Positions 52,586-62,519 of a DNA stretch of 64,000 nucleotides are shown one piece after another (the stretch's first letter is position 1; the number at the start of each line of letters is the position of its first letter). Source of the stretch: Longimicrobium sp. (GTDB taxonomy: Bacteria > Gemmatimonadota > Gemmatimonadetes > Longimicrobiales > Longimicrobiaceae); contig DASVQP010000129.1 in assembly GCA_036389135.1 (NCBI GenBank), positions 124,001 to 188,000 on the forward strand, in the 5' to 3' direction. Under the pieces are notes generated by a model, which worked only from the letters and a program-made list of their open reading frames with translations, was not told the origin of the DNA and did no database searches. The translations under genes were made by a program, and so were the position numbers.

Positions 52586-53394
52586 GCCACGCCCCCGTCG
52601 GCGTCTTCGACTCGGGGATCGGCGGGCTGAGCGTGGCTCGCGAGATCCGCCGCGCCCTTCCCGCCGAGGAGCTTCTCTACTTCGCGGACACGGCGTACGT
52701 CCCCTACGGCGACCGCACGACGGAGTGGGTGCGCAACCGCTCGCTCACCGTGGGGCGCTACCTGCAGGAGCGTGGCGCCAAGGTGCTGGTCGTGGCCTGC
52801 AACACCGCCTCGGGCGCCGCCCTCGAAGAACTCCGTGAGCACCTCACCGTCCCCGTGATCGGCCTTGAGCCCGCCGTGAAGCCTGCCGTGCGCGACTCCG
52901 CCGCCGGCCGCGTGGGCGTGATGGCCACCACGGGTACGCTGCGCTCGGACCGCTACGCCCGCCTGGTGAGCGCCCATGGCACCGGCGCCACCGTCGTCGC
53001 GCAGGCGTGCCCCGGCCTCGCGGACACGGTGGAGGAGGGGATCCTGGGCGGCGAGGAGCTGGACCGGCGCCTGGAGCCGTTCGTCGCGCAGCTCCGCGAG
53101 GCGGGTGTGGACACGGTCGTGCTGGGATGCACGCACTACGTCTTCATCCGCGACGCCATCGCGCGCGCGCTGGGCCCCGACGTGCGCCTGATCGACAGCG
53201 GAGGCGCCATCGCCCGCCAGACGGAGCGCATCCTCCGCGAGCGCGGGGAGCTGGCCGCGGAGGGCACCGGTTCCCTGCGCATCCTCACCACCGGCCCCGC
53301 CCCCGAGGTCGCCGCCGTCGTCGCGCGCATCTGGGGCGACCCGCTCCCCGTGGAGCACGTCCACGTGCCCGGCGAGGAGCCGATCGCGTCGTAG
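52582..53394 (+). CDS. murI: Glutamate racemase
   Basis: Supplies D-glutamate for peptidoglycan, 270 aa, GTG start. The two catalytic cysteines are Cys73 in VVACNTASG and Cys183 in LGCTHYVF. The N-terminal FDSGIGGLSVAREI and the PYGDRT segment are also typical. Translationally coupled to the upstream DUF5683 gene. Confidence 0.96.
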   Translation: MSHAPVGVFDSGIGGLSVAREIRRALPAEELLYFADTAYVPYGDRTTEWVRNRSLTVGRYLQERGAKVLVVACNTASGAALEELREHLTVPVIGLEPAVKPAVRDSAAGRVGVMATTGTLRSDRYARLVSAHGTGATVVAQACPGLADTVEEGILGGEELDRRLEPFVAQLREAGVDTVVLGCTHYVFIRDAIARALGPDVRLIDSGGAIARQTERILRERGELAAEGTGSLRILTTGPAPEVAAVVARIWGDPLPVEHVHVPGEEPIAS

Positions 53395-53745
53395 GGTCCT
53401 CTCCCCGCCCGTCACCTCGCTGCCCCTCCCCCAAACTGCTGGGGGAGGGTCGTTTGGCTTGCATTCGCCCGCGGTGCATGCGGCGTCACGGGGGCGGGCA
53501 CGGGCAGCCACGCGGGGCGGCCCCTACGGGGACCGCGCGGAGGGCAGCGGTCGAGACGGGGCCGGGGGGGCAGACACGCATACCGGATCTGTGCGTGGGG
53601 CGAAGGTCGAGGATCGCACGGGGCGGGCGCGATGAATCGCGCCCGCCCCGGACCGATGCGTTTCCCGATGTCGGAGACCCGCGTGGATGGCCGCGATCTC
53701 CCTCCTCTCCCAGCAGTTTGGGAGAGGGGGGCCGGGGGGGTGAGG
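53395..53745. repeat. GC-rich mosaic intergenic repeat, copy 4
   Basis: Contains a CCCCTCCCCCAAACTGCTGG hairpin (about 53425-53450), the GGGCACGGGCAGCCACGCGG module (53495-53527), a GGGCGCGATGAATCGCGCCC palindrome (53627-53646) and a CTCCCAGCAGTTTGGGAG hairpin (about 53707-53724). Between convergent murI and DUF3500 genes. Confidence 0.7.
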
Positions 53746-53748
53746 GCT

Positions 53749-54822
<1,074 letters not shown>

Positions 54823-54895
54823 GGAGGTCAACGGTATAGGGAAGCGATCTAACGAGCTTGAAGCGGGCAGCGAGGAACGAGCGGGGCGGGGGCCC

Positions 54896-55636
54896 TCACA
54901 CCTCCCACCCCCGCACCTCCGGCGCGCCGCCCGCCACCGGAAGCACCAGGTACGTGTAGCTCCGGATCCAGTCCCCCGAGTTGGCGTAGAACCGCCCCGG
55001 CGCCACCTCCACCACCTCCGGCACGTGTGCGTGGCCCGCCACCACCAGCTCTACGTGCGGCATGCGCGCAAGTTGCTCCTCGGCCCAGCCGCGGATGAAC
55101 GCCGCGCGCCCTTTTGCGGCCTGGTCGCCGGAGTCGGCCTTGTGCTCCGTGGTCGAGGCGAGCCCCGCGATGCGGCGACCCGTGTCCGGGTGCAGGCGGC
55201 GGAAGGCGGCGATCGAGGCGGGGTGGCGGATGATCCTGCGCAGCGCCCGGTACTTGTAGTCGCCCCGGCCCACGCCGTCGCCATGCGCCACCAGGGCGCG
55301 GCGCCCGCCCAGCTCCATCTCCACCGGCCCGTCCAGCAACGTGACGCCCACCTCGTCGCGCAGAAAGGAACCGGCCCAGGCGTCGTGGTTGCCGCCCACG
55401 AACGACACCGGCACCCCGGCCTCCACCACGTCCGCGAGCTTCGCGACGACACGGAAGTGCTCGCGCAGGATCACGGACTTGTACTCGAACCAGAAGTCGA
55501 AGAGGTCACCGTTGATGAGGAGCGAGCCGGCGTGCTCGGCCGCGTGGTCGAGGAAGCGGCGGAAGGCGCGCTCCGTCTCTCGCGGAACCGCGCCCAGGTG
55601 GATGTCGGAGACGATGTAGGCGGGCTTGCTCTGCAT
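54896..55636 (-). CDS. lpxH: UDP-2,3-diacylglucosamine diphosphatase-like metallophosphoesterase
   Basis: 246 aa. Metal-binding signature is complete: SDIHLG, NGDLFDFWFEY, GGNHDAW, VAHGDG and AGHAHVPE. The GDLFDFWFEY motif and length are typical of LpxH/YbbF-like enzymes that make lipid X in lipid A synthesis. Other calcineurin-like phosphatases share these motifs, so the substrate remains inferred. ATG 55636 is the family start. Other LPS genes (lptE, heptose adenylyltransferase) follow on the plus strand. Confidence 0.82.
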   Translation of the reverse strand: MQSKPAYIVSDIHLGAVPRETERAFRRFLDHAAEHAGSLLINGDLFDFWFEYKSVILREHFRVVAKLADVVEAGVPVSFVGGNHDAWAGSFLRDEVGVTLLDGPVEMELGGRRALVAHGDGVGRGDYKYRALRRIIRHPASIAAFRRLHPDTGRRIAGLASTTEHKADSGDQAAKGRAAFIRGWAEEQLARMPHVELVVAGHAHVPEVVEVAPGRFYANSGDWIRSYTYLVLPVAGGAPEVRGWEV

Positions 55637-55749
55637 GGCGGGCCAAGCTACCCGGCGCGCGGGGCGCCCACAAGCCGCGCGGTTTGACACCACGTGCCGC
55701 CGCCGGGTAGCTTCCGCCGCATGCCACGCCCACCCTCGACCCTCCGCCG

Positions 55750-56193
55750 ATGACGGCCGCCGCGCCCTCCTGCTCCGTCGAGTTCCGCGTCCGCTATTCG
55801 GAGACGGACCAGATGGGGATCGTCTACCACGCCAACTACCTGCCGTGGTGCGAGATAGGCCGCACGGAGCTGATCCGCCGCCTGTGGAAGTCATACGCGC
55901 TGGTGGAGCGCGAAGAGGGCGTACTCCTCGCCGTCACGGACGTGTCGCTGCGCTACCATGCATCCGCGCGCTACGACGAGCTCGTGCGGGTGACGACGAC
56001 GCTGGAGCAGGTCCGCTCGCGCGCCGTCGCCTTCACCTACCTGGTGGAGCGGGTGGATGACGATGGTGGCACCAGCCGCCTCGTCTCCGCGCGCACGGGG
56101 CTGACCGCCATCGACCGCGACGGCAACCTGCGCTCGCTGCCGCCCTCGCTCCTGGAAGCGTTTCGCAACCCCGCACCGCGGGAGGTGGGATGA
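55750..56193 (+). CDS. Acyl-CoA thioesterase, YbgC/4-hydroxybenzoyl-CoA thioesterase family
   Basis: Hotdog-fold thioesterase, 147 aa. The diagnostic motif YSETDQMGIVYHANYLPW at residues about 16-33 contains the catalytic Asp (in TDQMG) and the following HANY. Substrate could be short-chain or aromatic acyl-CoA. Its stop overlaps the start of the HEAT-cyclophilin gene (ATGA). It is the first gene of a long plus-strand operon running to about 62.2 kb. Confidence 0.92.
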   Translation: MTAAAPSCSVEFRVRYSETDQMGIVYHANYLPWCEIGRTELIRRLWKSYALVEREEGVLLAVTDVSLRYHASARYDELVRVTTTLEQVRSRAVAFTYLVERVDDDGGTSRLVSARTGLTAIDRDGNLRSLPPSLLEAFRNPAPREVG

Positions 56194-58262
56194 TCGTGCC
56201 ACGCCATACGCCTGTCCTCTTCCTCCTGCTCGTGGCCGCCTGCGCGCCGGCCGCGAGCGTCCCGGGCACGCCGGCGCCTGCACCCGCAGGCCCGCGCACG
56301 GTGGCGGAGCCTGGCTCGCCCGAAGTCGCCACACGCCTCCTGCGCCTGGAGGACCGCCGCGAGTACGACGCCGCCGCGCTGGAATCCGCCGCCACCTCGG
56401 CGAACTCCGCGGACCGCCGCCGCGCCGCGCTCGCGGCGGGCCGCATTCGCGACAGACGCGCGGTACCGCTCCTGGGGCGCCTGCTCGCGGACGCGGACAC
56501 GTCGGTAGCGGCCACGGCGGCATTTGCGCTGGGGCAGGTGGCGGACAGCGCCGCGGTCCCGCTCCTCGCTCCGTACGTGACGGCGCAGCGGGTCGCCACG
56601 GCGCCGACGGTGGTGGGCGAGGCGGCGCTCGCGCTGGGGAAGATCCGCACACCGGCGGCACGCACGGCGGTGGAGAGCTTCCTGCTGGCGGCGCCGCGCA
56701 CCGGCCCCGGCGTTCGCGAGGCGGTCAGTCTGGCGCTCCTTTCCGTCTACCGCTTCCCGCGTCCGGCGGACCCCGCGCCCATCCTCCCCTGGCTGGAGTC
56801 GCAGGACACGGCGATCCGCTGGCGTGCGGCGTACGCCCTCACGCGCCGCCCCGATCCGCGCGGCACGGCGGCGCTCTTCCCCTACGCCACCGATCCCGAC
56901 GCGCTCGTCCGCTCCTTTGCGATCCGCGCCCTGACCGCGCCGCTCGCCGACAGCGCCGGGGTCGGACAGGCGCGCGCACTTCCGGTCATCCTCGCCGCCG
57001 CGCGCGACGCGGACCACGCGGTCAGCGTCAGCGCCGTGCGCGCGCTCGGCACGTACGCGGCGCCCGAGTCGCTTTCCGAGCTGGAGCGCCTCCTGGGGAG
57101 CCCCGATGCGTACCTCGCCATCAGTGCGGCCGAGTCGCTGGGCCGCCTGGCCACGCGCGCGCCCGGCTCCGCGGGGGCGCTCCGCACGGCGGCGCTGAAC
57201 GCGAGCGCACCTGAAGCGCTGCGCGCGGCAGCCATCGCGGCGCTGGCAGAAGTGGCGCCCGCGCAGGCCCGTGAGGTCGCCGGCGCGCTCGCTCGGGAGC
57301 CGGGGTGGCGCATCCGGACCGCCGCCGCGCGTGCCTACGCCGAGATCGGCGACCGCGAGGCCGTGGCGTCGCTCGCGCGCGATCCTGAGGGCCGCGTCAG
57401 CGCCACCGCCATCGAAGCGGCGGTCGGCGCGGCGGGGGACACGGCGCTGGCGCCCATCCGCAACCTCCTGATCGAGTCGCTCGGCGCGCGCGACGTCATC
57501 CAGCGCACCAACGCGCTCGGCGGCCTGGGCAAGCTCACGGACCCGGCCACCCTCCCGGTGCTCCTCGACGCGTACGACCGAGCCCGCGCCGATTCGATGA
57601 ACGACGCCGCCCTCGCCGCAGTCGATGCGCTGGGGGAGCTGGCGAAAAAGGACGCGTCGGCCGCACGCTCCTTCTTTGCGCGCTTCCAGAGATCCGGCGA
57701 CTACCTCGTCCGCCAGCGCGCCGCCGCCGCGTTCGGTGACACGATGACGACGCGCGCATGGGGCCCCGCGCTCCCCGTGGAGGGACGCCAGCAGGCGGAA
57801 TACGCGCGCTTGGCAGCGGCCTACGTGATCTCCGACGCGCGCCCACGTGCCCGCATCGTCACGAGCCGCGGCACCATCGAGGTCGAGCTGTTCGGCGCGG
57901 ACGCGCCGGGGACGGCCGACAACTTCCTGACGCTGGCCCGCGCGGGGTACTTCAACGGGCAGGAGTGGCCGCGCGTCGTCCCTAACTTCGTGATCCAGGG
58001 CGGCGATCCGCGCGGGGACACTTCCGGCGGTCCGGGGTATTCCATCCGCGACGAGATCAACCGCCATCTGTACGGCACCGGGACGCTCGGGATGGCGCTC
58101 TCGGGGCCGGACACGGGGGGGAGCCAGTGGTTCATCACCCACTCGCCGCAGCCGCACCTGGACGGCACCTACACCGTCTTCGGCCAGGTGGTGAGCGGGA
58201 TGGAGGTGGTGCACCGCGTCGTCCCCGGCGACCGCATCCTACGCATCGAGGAAGTGAAGTGA
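56190..58262 (+). CDS. Lipoprotein with HEAT repeats fused to a cyclophilin-type prolyl isomerase
   Basis: 690 aa. A lipobox (LLVAAC, Cys18) anchors it to a membrane. Residues about 50-540 are HEAT/PBS-lyase-like alpha repeats (RAALAAGRIRDRRAVPLLGRL and similar). The C-terminal 140 residues are a bacterial cyclophilin: VTSRGTIEVELFG, PRVVPNFVIQGGDPRG, SGPDTGGSQWFITHSPQPHLDG. Likely a periplasmic folding factor using the repeats to bind clients. The next gene starts on its stop. Confidence 0.92.
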   Translation: MIVPRHTPVLFLLLVAACAPAASVPGTPAPAPAGPRTVAEPGSPEVATRLLRLEDRREYDAAALESAATSANSADRRRAALAAGRIRDRRAVPLLGRLLADADTSVAATAAFALGQVADSAAVPLLAPYVTAQRVATAPTVVGEAALALGKIRTPAARTAVESFLLAAPRTGPGVREAVSLALLSVYRFPRPADPAPILPWLESQDTAIRWRAAYALTRRPDPRGTAALFPYATDPDALVRSFAIRALTAPLADSAGVGQARALPVILAAARDADHAVSVSAVRALGTYAAPESLSELERLLGSPDAYLAISAAESLGRLATRAPGSAGALRTAALNASAPEALRAAAIAALAEVAPAQAREVAGALAREPGWRIRTAAARAYAEIGDREAVASLARDPEGRVSATAIEAAVGAAGDTALAPIRNLLIESLGARDVIQRTNALGGLGKLTDPATLPVLLDAYDRARADSMNDAALAAVDALGELAKKDASAARSFFARFQRSGDYLVRQRAAAAFGDTMTTRAWGPALPVEGRQQAEYARLAAAYVISDARPRARIVTSRGTIEVELFGADAPGTADNFLTLARAGYFNGQEWPRVVPNFVIQGGDPRGDTSGGPGYSIRDEINRHLYGTGTLGMALSGPDTGGSQWFITHSPQPHLDGTYTVFGQVVSGMEVVHRVVPGDRILRIEEVK

Positions 58263-58981
58263 AGATCGACACAACGAGGATTTTGCTGGCTGCCCTGGCG
58301 CTCGCCGCGTGCGGCCCAGCCACGGCCAGCGCACCGGCGTCCGGAGCTTCGCCCGCGCCGGCGACGGAAGGCCCGCGCCAGGACCCCGCGGTCATCGCCG
58401 CGCAGCTTCAGCGCGCCACGCTGCCCTCGTCGCCGCGCCAGGCCAACTTCACCTGGGCGCTGGATGAGTCGGGAGCGCGCTTCAACGGCCGCGGAGTGGC
58501 ACGCTTCCGCGCGCCGGACCGCTTCCGGATCGATCTCTTCGGCCCACGCGGCGAGACGTACTTCGCCGCCGCGCTGGTGGACGAGACGCCGCGCATCCCG
58601 GCCGCCATCGACCAGCAGCGCTTCCGCTTCCCCTCGCCCGCGCTGCTCTGGGCCACGGTCGGCGTCGTGCGCCCGCCGAGCACGGCACGGTTGGTGGACG
58701 CAACCAGCAACGCCGACGCGACGGTGGTCCGCTACGATCTGGGCGCCGACGGGACGCTGGAGTACCGCGCCCGCTCCGGAGTGCTCCAGAGCGTGCGCCG
58801 GCTGCGCGGCGGTGGCGTGCAGGAATCGATCGATCTGTCCCACGGGCCGGGCATCAACATCACCAGTGCGCGCTACCGGGAGTGGAACGCGCTCCGCACA
58901 CTGAACCTCACGCTGGAATCGACCAACGATGTGGCATCCTTCTCGGAAGACATCTGGAGCCCGCCGGGCACTGCTCGGTAG
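58259..58981 (+). CDS. Lipoprotein, LolA/DUF4292-like
   Basis: 240 aa, GTG start. Lipobox LALAAC with Cys18. The mature part resembles the LolA/LolB-like beta fold: short strands such as GRGVARFRAPDRFRIDLFG and ETYFAAALVD with an amphipathic N-terminal helix. DUF4292 is the closest family in my judgement. A role in lipoprotein or LPS handling would suit the neighbouring lptE. Its 3' end overlaps lptE by 53 nt. Confidence 0.65.
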   Translation: MKIDTTRILLAALALAACGPATASAPASGASPAPATEGPRQDPAVIAAQLQRATLPSSPRQANFTWALDESGARFNGRGVARFRAPDRFRIDLFGPRGETYFAAALVDETPRIPAAIDQQRFRFPSPALLWATVGVVRPPSTARLVDATSNADATVVRYDLGADGTLEYRARSGVLQSVRRLRGGGVQESIDLSHGPGINITSARYREWNALRTLNLTLESTNDVASFSEDIWSPPGTAR

Positions 58982-59465
58982 CATCCTGCTGGCGGTTTCG
59001 CTCTCCGGGTGCTTCTATCAGCTCACCGGGGGCGGGCTGCCGCCCAACATCCGCACCGTCTACGTGGAGCTGTTCGAGAACACCACGCCGGACGAAGCGC
59101 TCCGCGGCGACGTGCAGCGCGCGCTGCAGCAGCGCCTTCCGCGCGAGCTGGGCGTGCGCCTCTCCGCGCAGGCCTCGGCCGACGCCATCATCCGCGGCAC
59201 GCTTAGAGGCTACGACGAGACCACGCTGAACATCGCCGCGCAGGAGCAGACGGGTGGGCGCGTGCAGCCGGTGCAGCGCCGCCTGCAGATCACCTTCGAC
59301 GCGGAAGTCTTCGACGTGCGCGGCGACAAGGTGCTCTGGCGCGGCAGCAACATCTCCGCGTTCGGCGACTACAACCCGAGCAACCAGACGATCAACGTCG
59401 CGCGGGAGAAGGCGGTCGTCGACATCATCCAAAAGGTGGTGCAGGGAGCGCAGTCGCAGTGGTAG
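58929..59465 (+). CDS. lptE: LptE-like LPS-assembly lipoprotein
   Basis: 178 aa. Lipobox SLSGC with Cys28, followed by FYQLTGGGLPPNIRTVYVELFENTT, the typical LptE/RlpB beginning. Later strands (RRLQITFDAEVFDVRGDKVLWRG) fit. Predicted to plug the LptD barrel at the outer membrane. ATG 58929 is the only start that includes the signal peptide, giving an unusual 53-nt overlap with the upstream gene. Confidence 0.85.
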   Translation: MWHPSRKTSGARRALLGSILLAVSLSGCFYQLTGGGLPPNIRTVYVELFENTTPDEALRGDVQRALQQRLPRELGVRLSAQASADAIIRGTLRGYDETTLNIAAQEQTGGRVQPVQRRLQITFDAEVFDVRGDKVLWRGSNISAFGDYNPSNQTINVAREKAVVDIIQKVVQGAQSQW

Positions 59466-60424
59466 CCGGCACGCTCCTCCGCATCGCGTCGCGCGGCAGC
59501 CAGCTGGCGCTCTGGCAGGCGCACGCCGTGGAGCGCGCCCTCCTCGCCGCCGACCCGGACGCCGAGGTGCGCATCGACGTGGTGAAGACGATCGGCGACA
59601 AGATCCTCGACGTCCCCCTCGCCAAGATCGGCGACAAGGGGCTCTTCACCAAGGAGCTGGATGAAGCGCTCCTTTCGGGCGCCGCGGACCTGGCCGTGCA
59701 CTCGCTTAAGGACGTGCCCACGCGCCTTCCGGACGGCCTGGTGATCGCCGCCATCACCGTCCGCGAAGACCCGCGCGACGTGCTGATCCTGGCCCCTGGC
59801 CGCTCCGGATCGCTCGCGACGCTGCCGGCGGGCGCCCGTATTGGCACCAGCTCCCTGCGCCGCCGCGCGCAGCTCCAGGCGCGCCGGCCGGACCTGGAGG
59901 TGCTGGATCTGCGCGGCAACCTCAACACCCGCCTCGCCAAGCTAGACCGCGGCGAGTACGAGGGGATCATCCTGGCCGCCGCGGGCGTGCTGCGCCTGGG
60001 ATGGGACGATCGCATCTCCGAGCACCTCGACCCGTCCGACTGGCTCCCGGCGGTGGGGCAGGGCGCCCTCGCCGTCGTCGCCCGCGCGGATGACGAAGCG
60101 CTGCTCCAGCGCCTCCGCGGACTGGATCACGCCCCTACCGCGGCCGCAACGACGGCCGAGCGCGCCTTCCTGCGCGCCCTCGAAGGCGGCTGCCAGGTCC
60201 CCATCGGTGCCCTCGGCGAGCTCCACGACGGCCGCCTGACGCTGCACGGCCTCGTCGCTTCCACGAGCGGCGAGACGATCCTCCGCGCCTCCGCCGAGGG
60301 TGCGCCTGAAGACGCCGCCGGGTTGGGCCGCGAGCTCGCCGACGCGCTGCTGCGCCGCGGGGCGGGGGAGCTCCTGGCCGAGATCCGCCGCGAAGTCCCC
60401 GCCGCCCGCCCGGGCCAGCCGTGA
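59459..60424 (+). CDS. hemC: Porphobilinogen deaminase (hydroxymethylbilane synthase)
   Basis: Heme pathway, 321 aa, GTG start overlapping lpt[15 protein letters not shown] at the N-terminus, [20 protein letters not shown], and dipyrromethane-cofactor Cys245 in GGCQVPIGA. Length is normal. The stop overlaps the next GTG start. Confidence 0.96.
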   Translation: MVAGTLLRIASRGSQLALWQAHAVERALLAADPDAEVRIDVVKTIGDKILDVPLAKIGDKGLFTKELDEALLSGAADLAVHSLKDVPTRLPDGLVIAAITVREDPRDVLILAPGRSGSLATLPAGARIGTSSLRRRAQLQARRPDLEVLDLRGNLNTRLAKLDRGEYEGIILAAAGVLRLGWDDRISEHLDPSDWLPAVGQGALAVVARADDEALLQRLRGLDHAPTAAATTAERAFLRALEGGCQVPIGALGELHDGRLTLHGLVASTSGETILRASAEGAPEDAAGLGRELADALLRRGAGELLAEIRREVPAARPGQP

Positions 60425-60897
60425 GCGCCGAAGCCAAGATCGTCGGCCGCGAAGAGCTCGTAGCCCGTCTCGGAAGGCCGCGGAGGGAGCGCGTCGTCTT
60501 CACCAACGGCTGCTTCGACGTGCTCCATCGGGGCCACGTCGAGTACCTGGAGTCCGCGCGCGGGCTCGGCGATCTCCTCGTCGTCGGCCTCAACACGGAC
60601 GATTCCGTGCGCCGCCTCAAAGGACCGTCCCGTCCCGTCAACCCCGAGGACGACCGCGCCTACGTCCTCGCCGGCCTGGCGGCGGTCGATTACGTCACCT
60701 TCTTCGCGGAAGACACCCCGCGTGACCTCATCGTCGCGCTCCTTCCCGACGTGCTGGTGAAGGGCGGCGACTACCGCAAGGAAGACATCGTGGGCGGCGC
60801 CGAAGTCGAAGCCGCCGGCGGGGAAGTGGTCGTCGCCCCGCTCGTCCCCGGCCGCTCCACCACGGCCATCCTCCAGCGAGCTGCCCAGAATGCCTGA
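60421..60897 (+). CDS. D-glycero-beta-D-manno-heptose-1-phosphate adenylyltransferase (HldE C-terminal type)
   Basis: 158 aa nucleotidyltransferase making ADP-heptose for LPS core. [20 protein letters not shown] contains the HxGH motif; [19 protein letters not shown] and [14 protein letters not shown] are diagnostic for RfaE2. It is a stand-alone domain; the kinase half (HldE N-terminal) is not adjacent. Overlaps hemC by 4 nt and rph by 8 nt. Confidence 0.93.
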   Translation: MSAEAKIVGREELVARLGRPRRERVVFTNGCFDVLHRGHVEYLESARGLGDLLVVGLNTDDSVRRLKGPSRPVNPEDDRAYVLAGLAAVDYVTFFAEDTPRDLIVALLPDVLVKGGDYRKEDIVGGAEVEAAGGEVVVAPLVPGRSTTAILQRAAQNA

Positions 60898-61600
60898 CAG
60901 GTCCGAAGGACGCACCCCCGAGCAGCCGCGCGCCCTGCGCATCGAGCGCGGCGTGAGCGAGTACGCGGAGGGATCGTGCCTGATCTCCACGGGGCGCACC
61001 CGCGTCCTATGCACCGCTACGGTGGAACGCGGCGTCCCCGGCTGGCGCAAGGGGAGCGGCGAGGGGTGGGTGACGGCGGAGTACTCGATGCTCCCGCGCG
61101 CCACGCACTCCCGCAATCAGCGCGAGCGCAAGCAGGTGGGCGGGCGCACGCAGGAGATCCAGCGCCTGATTGGCCGCAGCCTGCGCTCCTGCGTGGACAT
61201 GGCCGCGATGGGCGAGTGGACCATCACCATCGACTGCGACGTCCTGCAGGCGGACGGCGGCACCCGCACCGCCTCCATCACCGGCGGCGCGGTCGCGCTC
61301 TACGATGCGTGCCAGTGGATCGCCGCAAAGGGAACCGCGTCGCCGTTCCGCGAGTTCGTCGCCGCCATGAGCGCGGGCGTGGTCGGCGGCGTCCTCCTGC
61401 TGGACCTCGACTACACGGAAGACTCCGCCGCCGAGGTCGACCTCAACCTGGTGATGCGCGAGAGCGGCGGCATCATCGAGGTACAGGGGACCGGCGAGCG
61501 CAGCGACTTCTCCCCCGAGCAGCTCGCCGGGCTGGTGGCGCTCACCGGCGGCGGCATCCGCAGCCTGCTGCGGGCGCAGCGCGAAGCCGTGGGCGGATGA
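60890..61600 (+). CDS. rph: Ribonuclease PH
   Basis: Phosphorolytic 3'-5' exoribonuclease for tRNA 3'-end trimming, 236 aa. Motifs are [60 protein letters not shown] and LDYTEDS. Complete. Stop overlaps the rdgB start (ATGA). Two tRNA genes lie 670 bp downstream. Confidence 0.96.
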   Translation: MPDRSEGRTPEQPRALRIERGVSEYAEGSCLISTGRTRVLCTATVERGVPGWRKGSGEGWVTAEYSMLPRATHSRNQRERKQVGGRTQEIQRLIGRSLRSCVDMAAMGEWTITIDCDVLQADGGTRTASITGGAVALYDACQWIAAKGTASPFREFVAAMSAGVVGGVLLLDLDYTEDSAAEVDLNLVMRESGGIIEVQGTGERSDFSPEQLAGLVALTGGGIRSLLRAQREAVGG

Positions 61601-62226
61601 CGCGCCTCCTGGTCGCCACCCGCAACCCCGGCAAGGTGCGCGAGATCCGCGAGATCCTCGCCGGCTACCCGGAGCTGGAGATCGTCGGGCTGGACGCGCT
61701 GGGGATCGTGGAAACGCCGGAGGAGGACGCGCTCGAGGTGTTCGACACCTTTGAGGAGAACGCCCTGGCCAAGGCCCGTCACTTCGCGCGCCTCACCGGC
61801 GAGCGCACCCTCGCCGACGACTCCGGCATCTGCGTCGATGCGCTCGGCGGCGCCCCCGGCGTGCGCTCGCGCCGCTTCGCCCCGGGCCCGGACCTGCGCG
61901 GCGCCGGGCAGGACGAGGCCAACAACACCCACCTCCTCCAGCAGCTCGCCGGGATGCCGGAATCCGGCCGCGGCGCACGTTACGTCTGCGCCGCCGCCCT
62001 CGCCGGCGGCGGCGCGGACGAGGCGGTCTTCCTCGGCACCTGCGACGGCATCGTGCTGGAGGAGCCGCGCGGCACCGGCGGCTTTGGCTACGATCCCCTC
62101 TTCTACATCCCCTCCGAGCGCTGCACCTTTGGCGAGCTCTCGCCCGACCGCAAGAACGAGATCAGCCACCGTGGCCGCGCCGTGCGGCAGGCGGCGGAAG
62201 CGCTGCGCGGGAACGCGCAGGGTTGA
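61597..62226 (+). CDS. rdgB: XTP/dITP diphosphatase (RdgB/HAM1)
   Basis: House-cleaning nucleoside triphosphate pyrophosphatase, 209 aa. The N-terminal VATRNPGKVREIREIL, DTFEENALAKARHFA, LADDSGICVDALGGAPGVRSRRF, GTGGFGYDPLF and SHRGRAVR are all family signatures. The rph-rdgB pair is conserved in many bacteria. Last gene of the operon. Confidence 0.96.
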   Translation: MTRLLVATRNPGKVREIREILAGYPELEIVGLDALGIVETPEEDALEVFDTFEENALAKARHFARLTGERTLADDSGICVDALGGAPGVRSRRFAPGPDLRGAGQDEANNTHLLQQLAGMPESGRGARYVCAAALAGGGADEAVFLGTCDGIVLEEPRGTGGFGYDPLFYIPSERCTFGELSPDRKNEISHRGRAVRQAAEALRGNAQG

Positions 62227-62249
62227 TTATCGCGCCGCAGGGATATACT
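62223..62249 (+). promoter_or_regulatory. Candidate promoter of tRNA-Pro
   Basis: TTGATT (62223-62228), a 15-bp spacer and TATACT (62244-62249), 16 bp before the tRNA-Pro 5' end. The -10 box is close to consensus; the spacer is short. The -35 box overlaps the rdgB stop codon. Confidence 0.45.
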
Positions 62250-62265
62250 TTTGCGCTCTGTCGGA

Positions 62266-62340
<75 letters not shown>

Positions 62341-62384
62341 TGCCGGGGCACCTTCCCGGCGAACGTTGGTACAGGTCAACACCT

Positions 62385-62458
62385 GCGCCAGTAGCTCAGC
62401 TGGATAGAGCAACGGCCTTCTAAGCCGTAGGTCATAGGTTCGAGTCCTATCTGGCGCG
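62385..62458 (+). tRNA. tRNA-Arg (anticodon TCT)
   Basis: Acceptor GCGCCAG pairs with CTGGCGC, D-arm AGCTCAGCTGGATAGAGC, anticodon stem ACGGC/GCCGT with loop CTTCTAA, and T-arm ATAGG-TTCGAGT-CCTAT. Anticodon TCT at 62419-62421. CCA is not encoded. It reads AGA/AGG codons. Confidence 0.95.
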
Positions 62459-62464
62459 TAGCCA

Positions 62465-62501
62465 AAGCAGCCCCCACCGCGAAGTGCGGTGGGGGCTGCT
62501 T
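62465..62501 (+). terminator. Strong hairpin terminator after the tRNA genes
   Basis: AAGCAGCCCCCACCGC and GCGGTGGGGGCTGCTT form a perfect 16-bp stem with loop GAAGT. Only a weak T-tract follows (TTGTCT). It separates the tRNA genes from the convergent M28 peptidase gene and can serve both strands. Confidence 0.8.
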
Positions 62502-62519
62502 GTCTGCGCCTGCCGGGGT

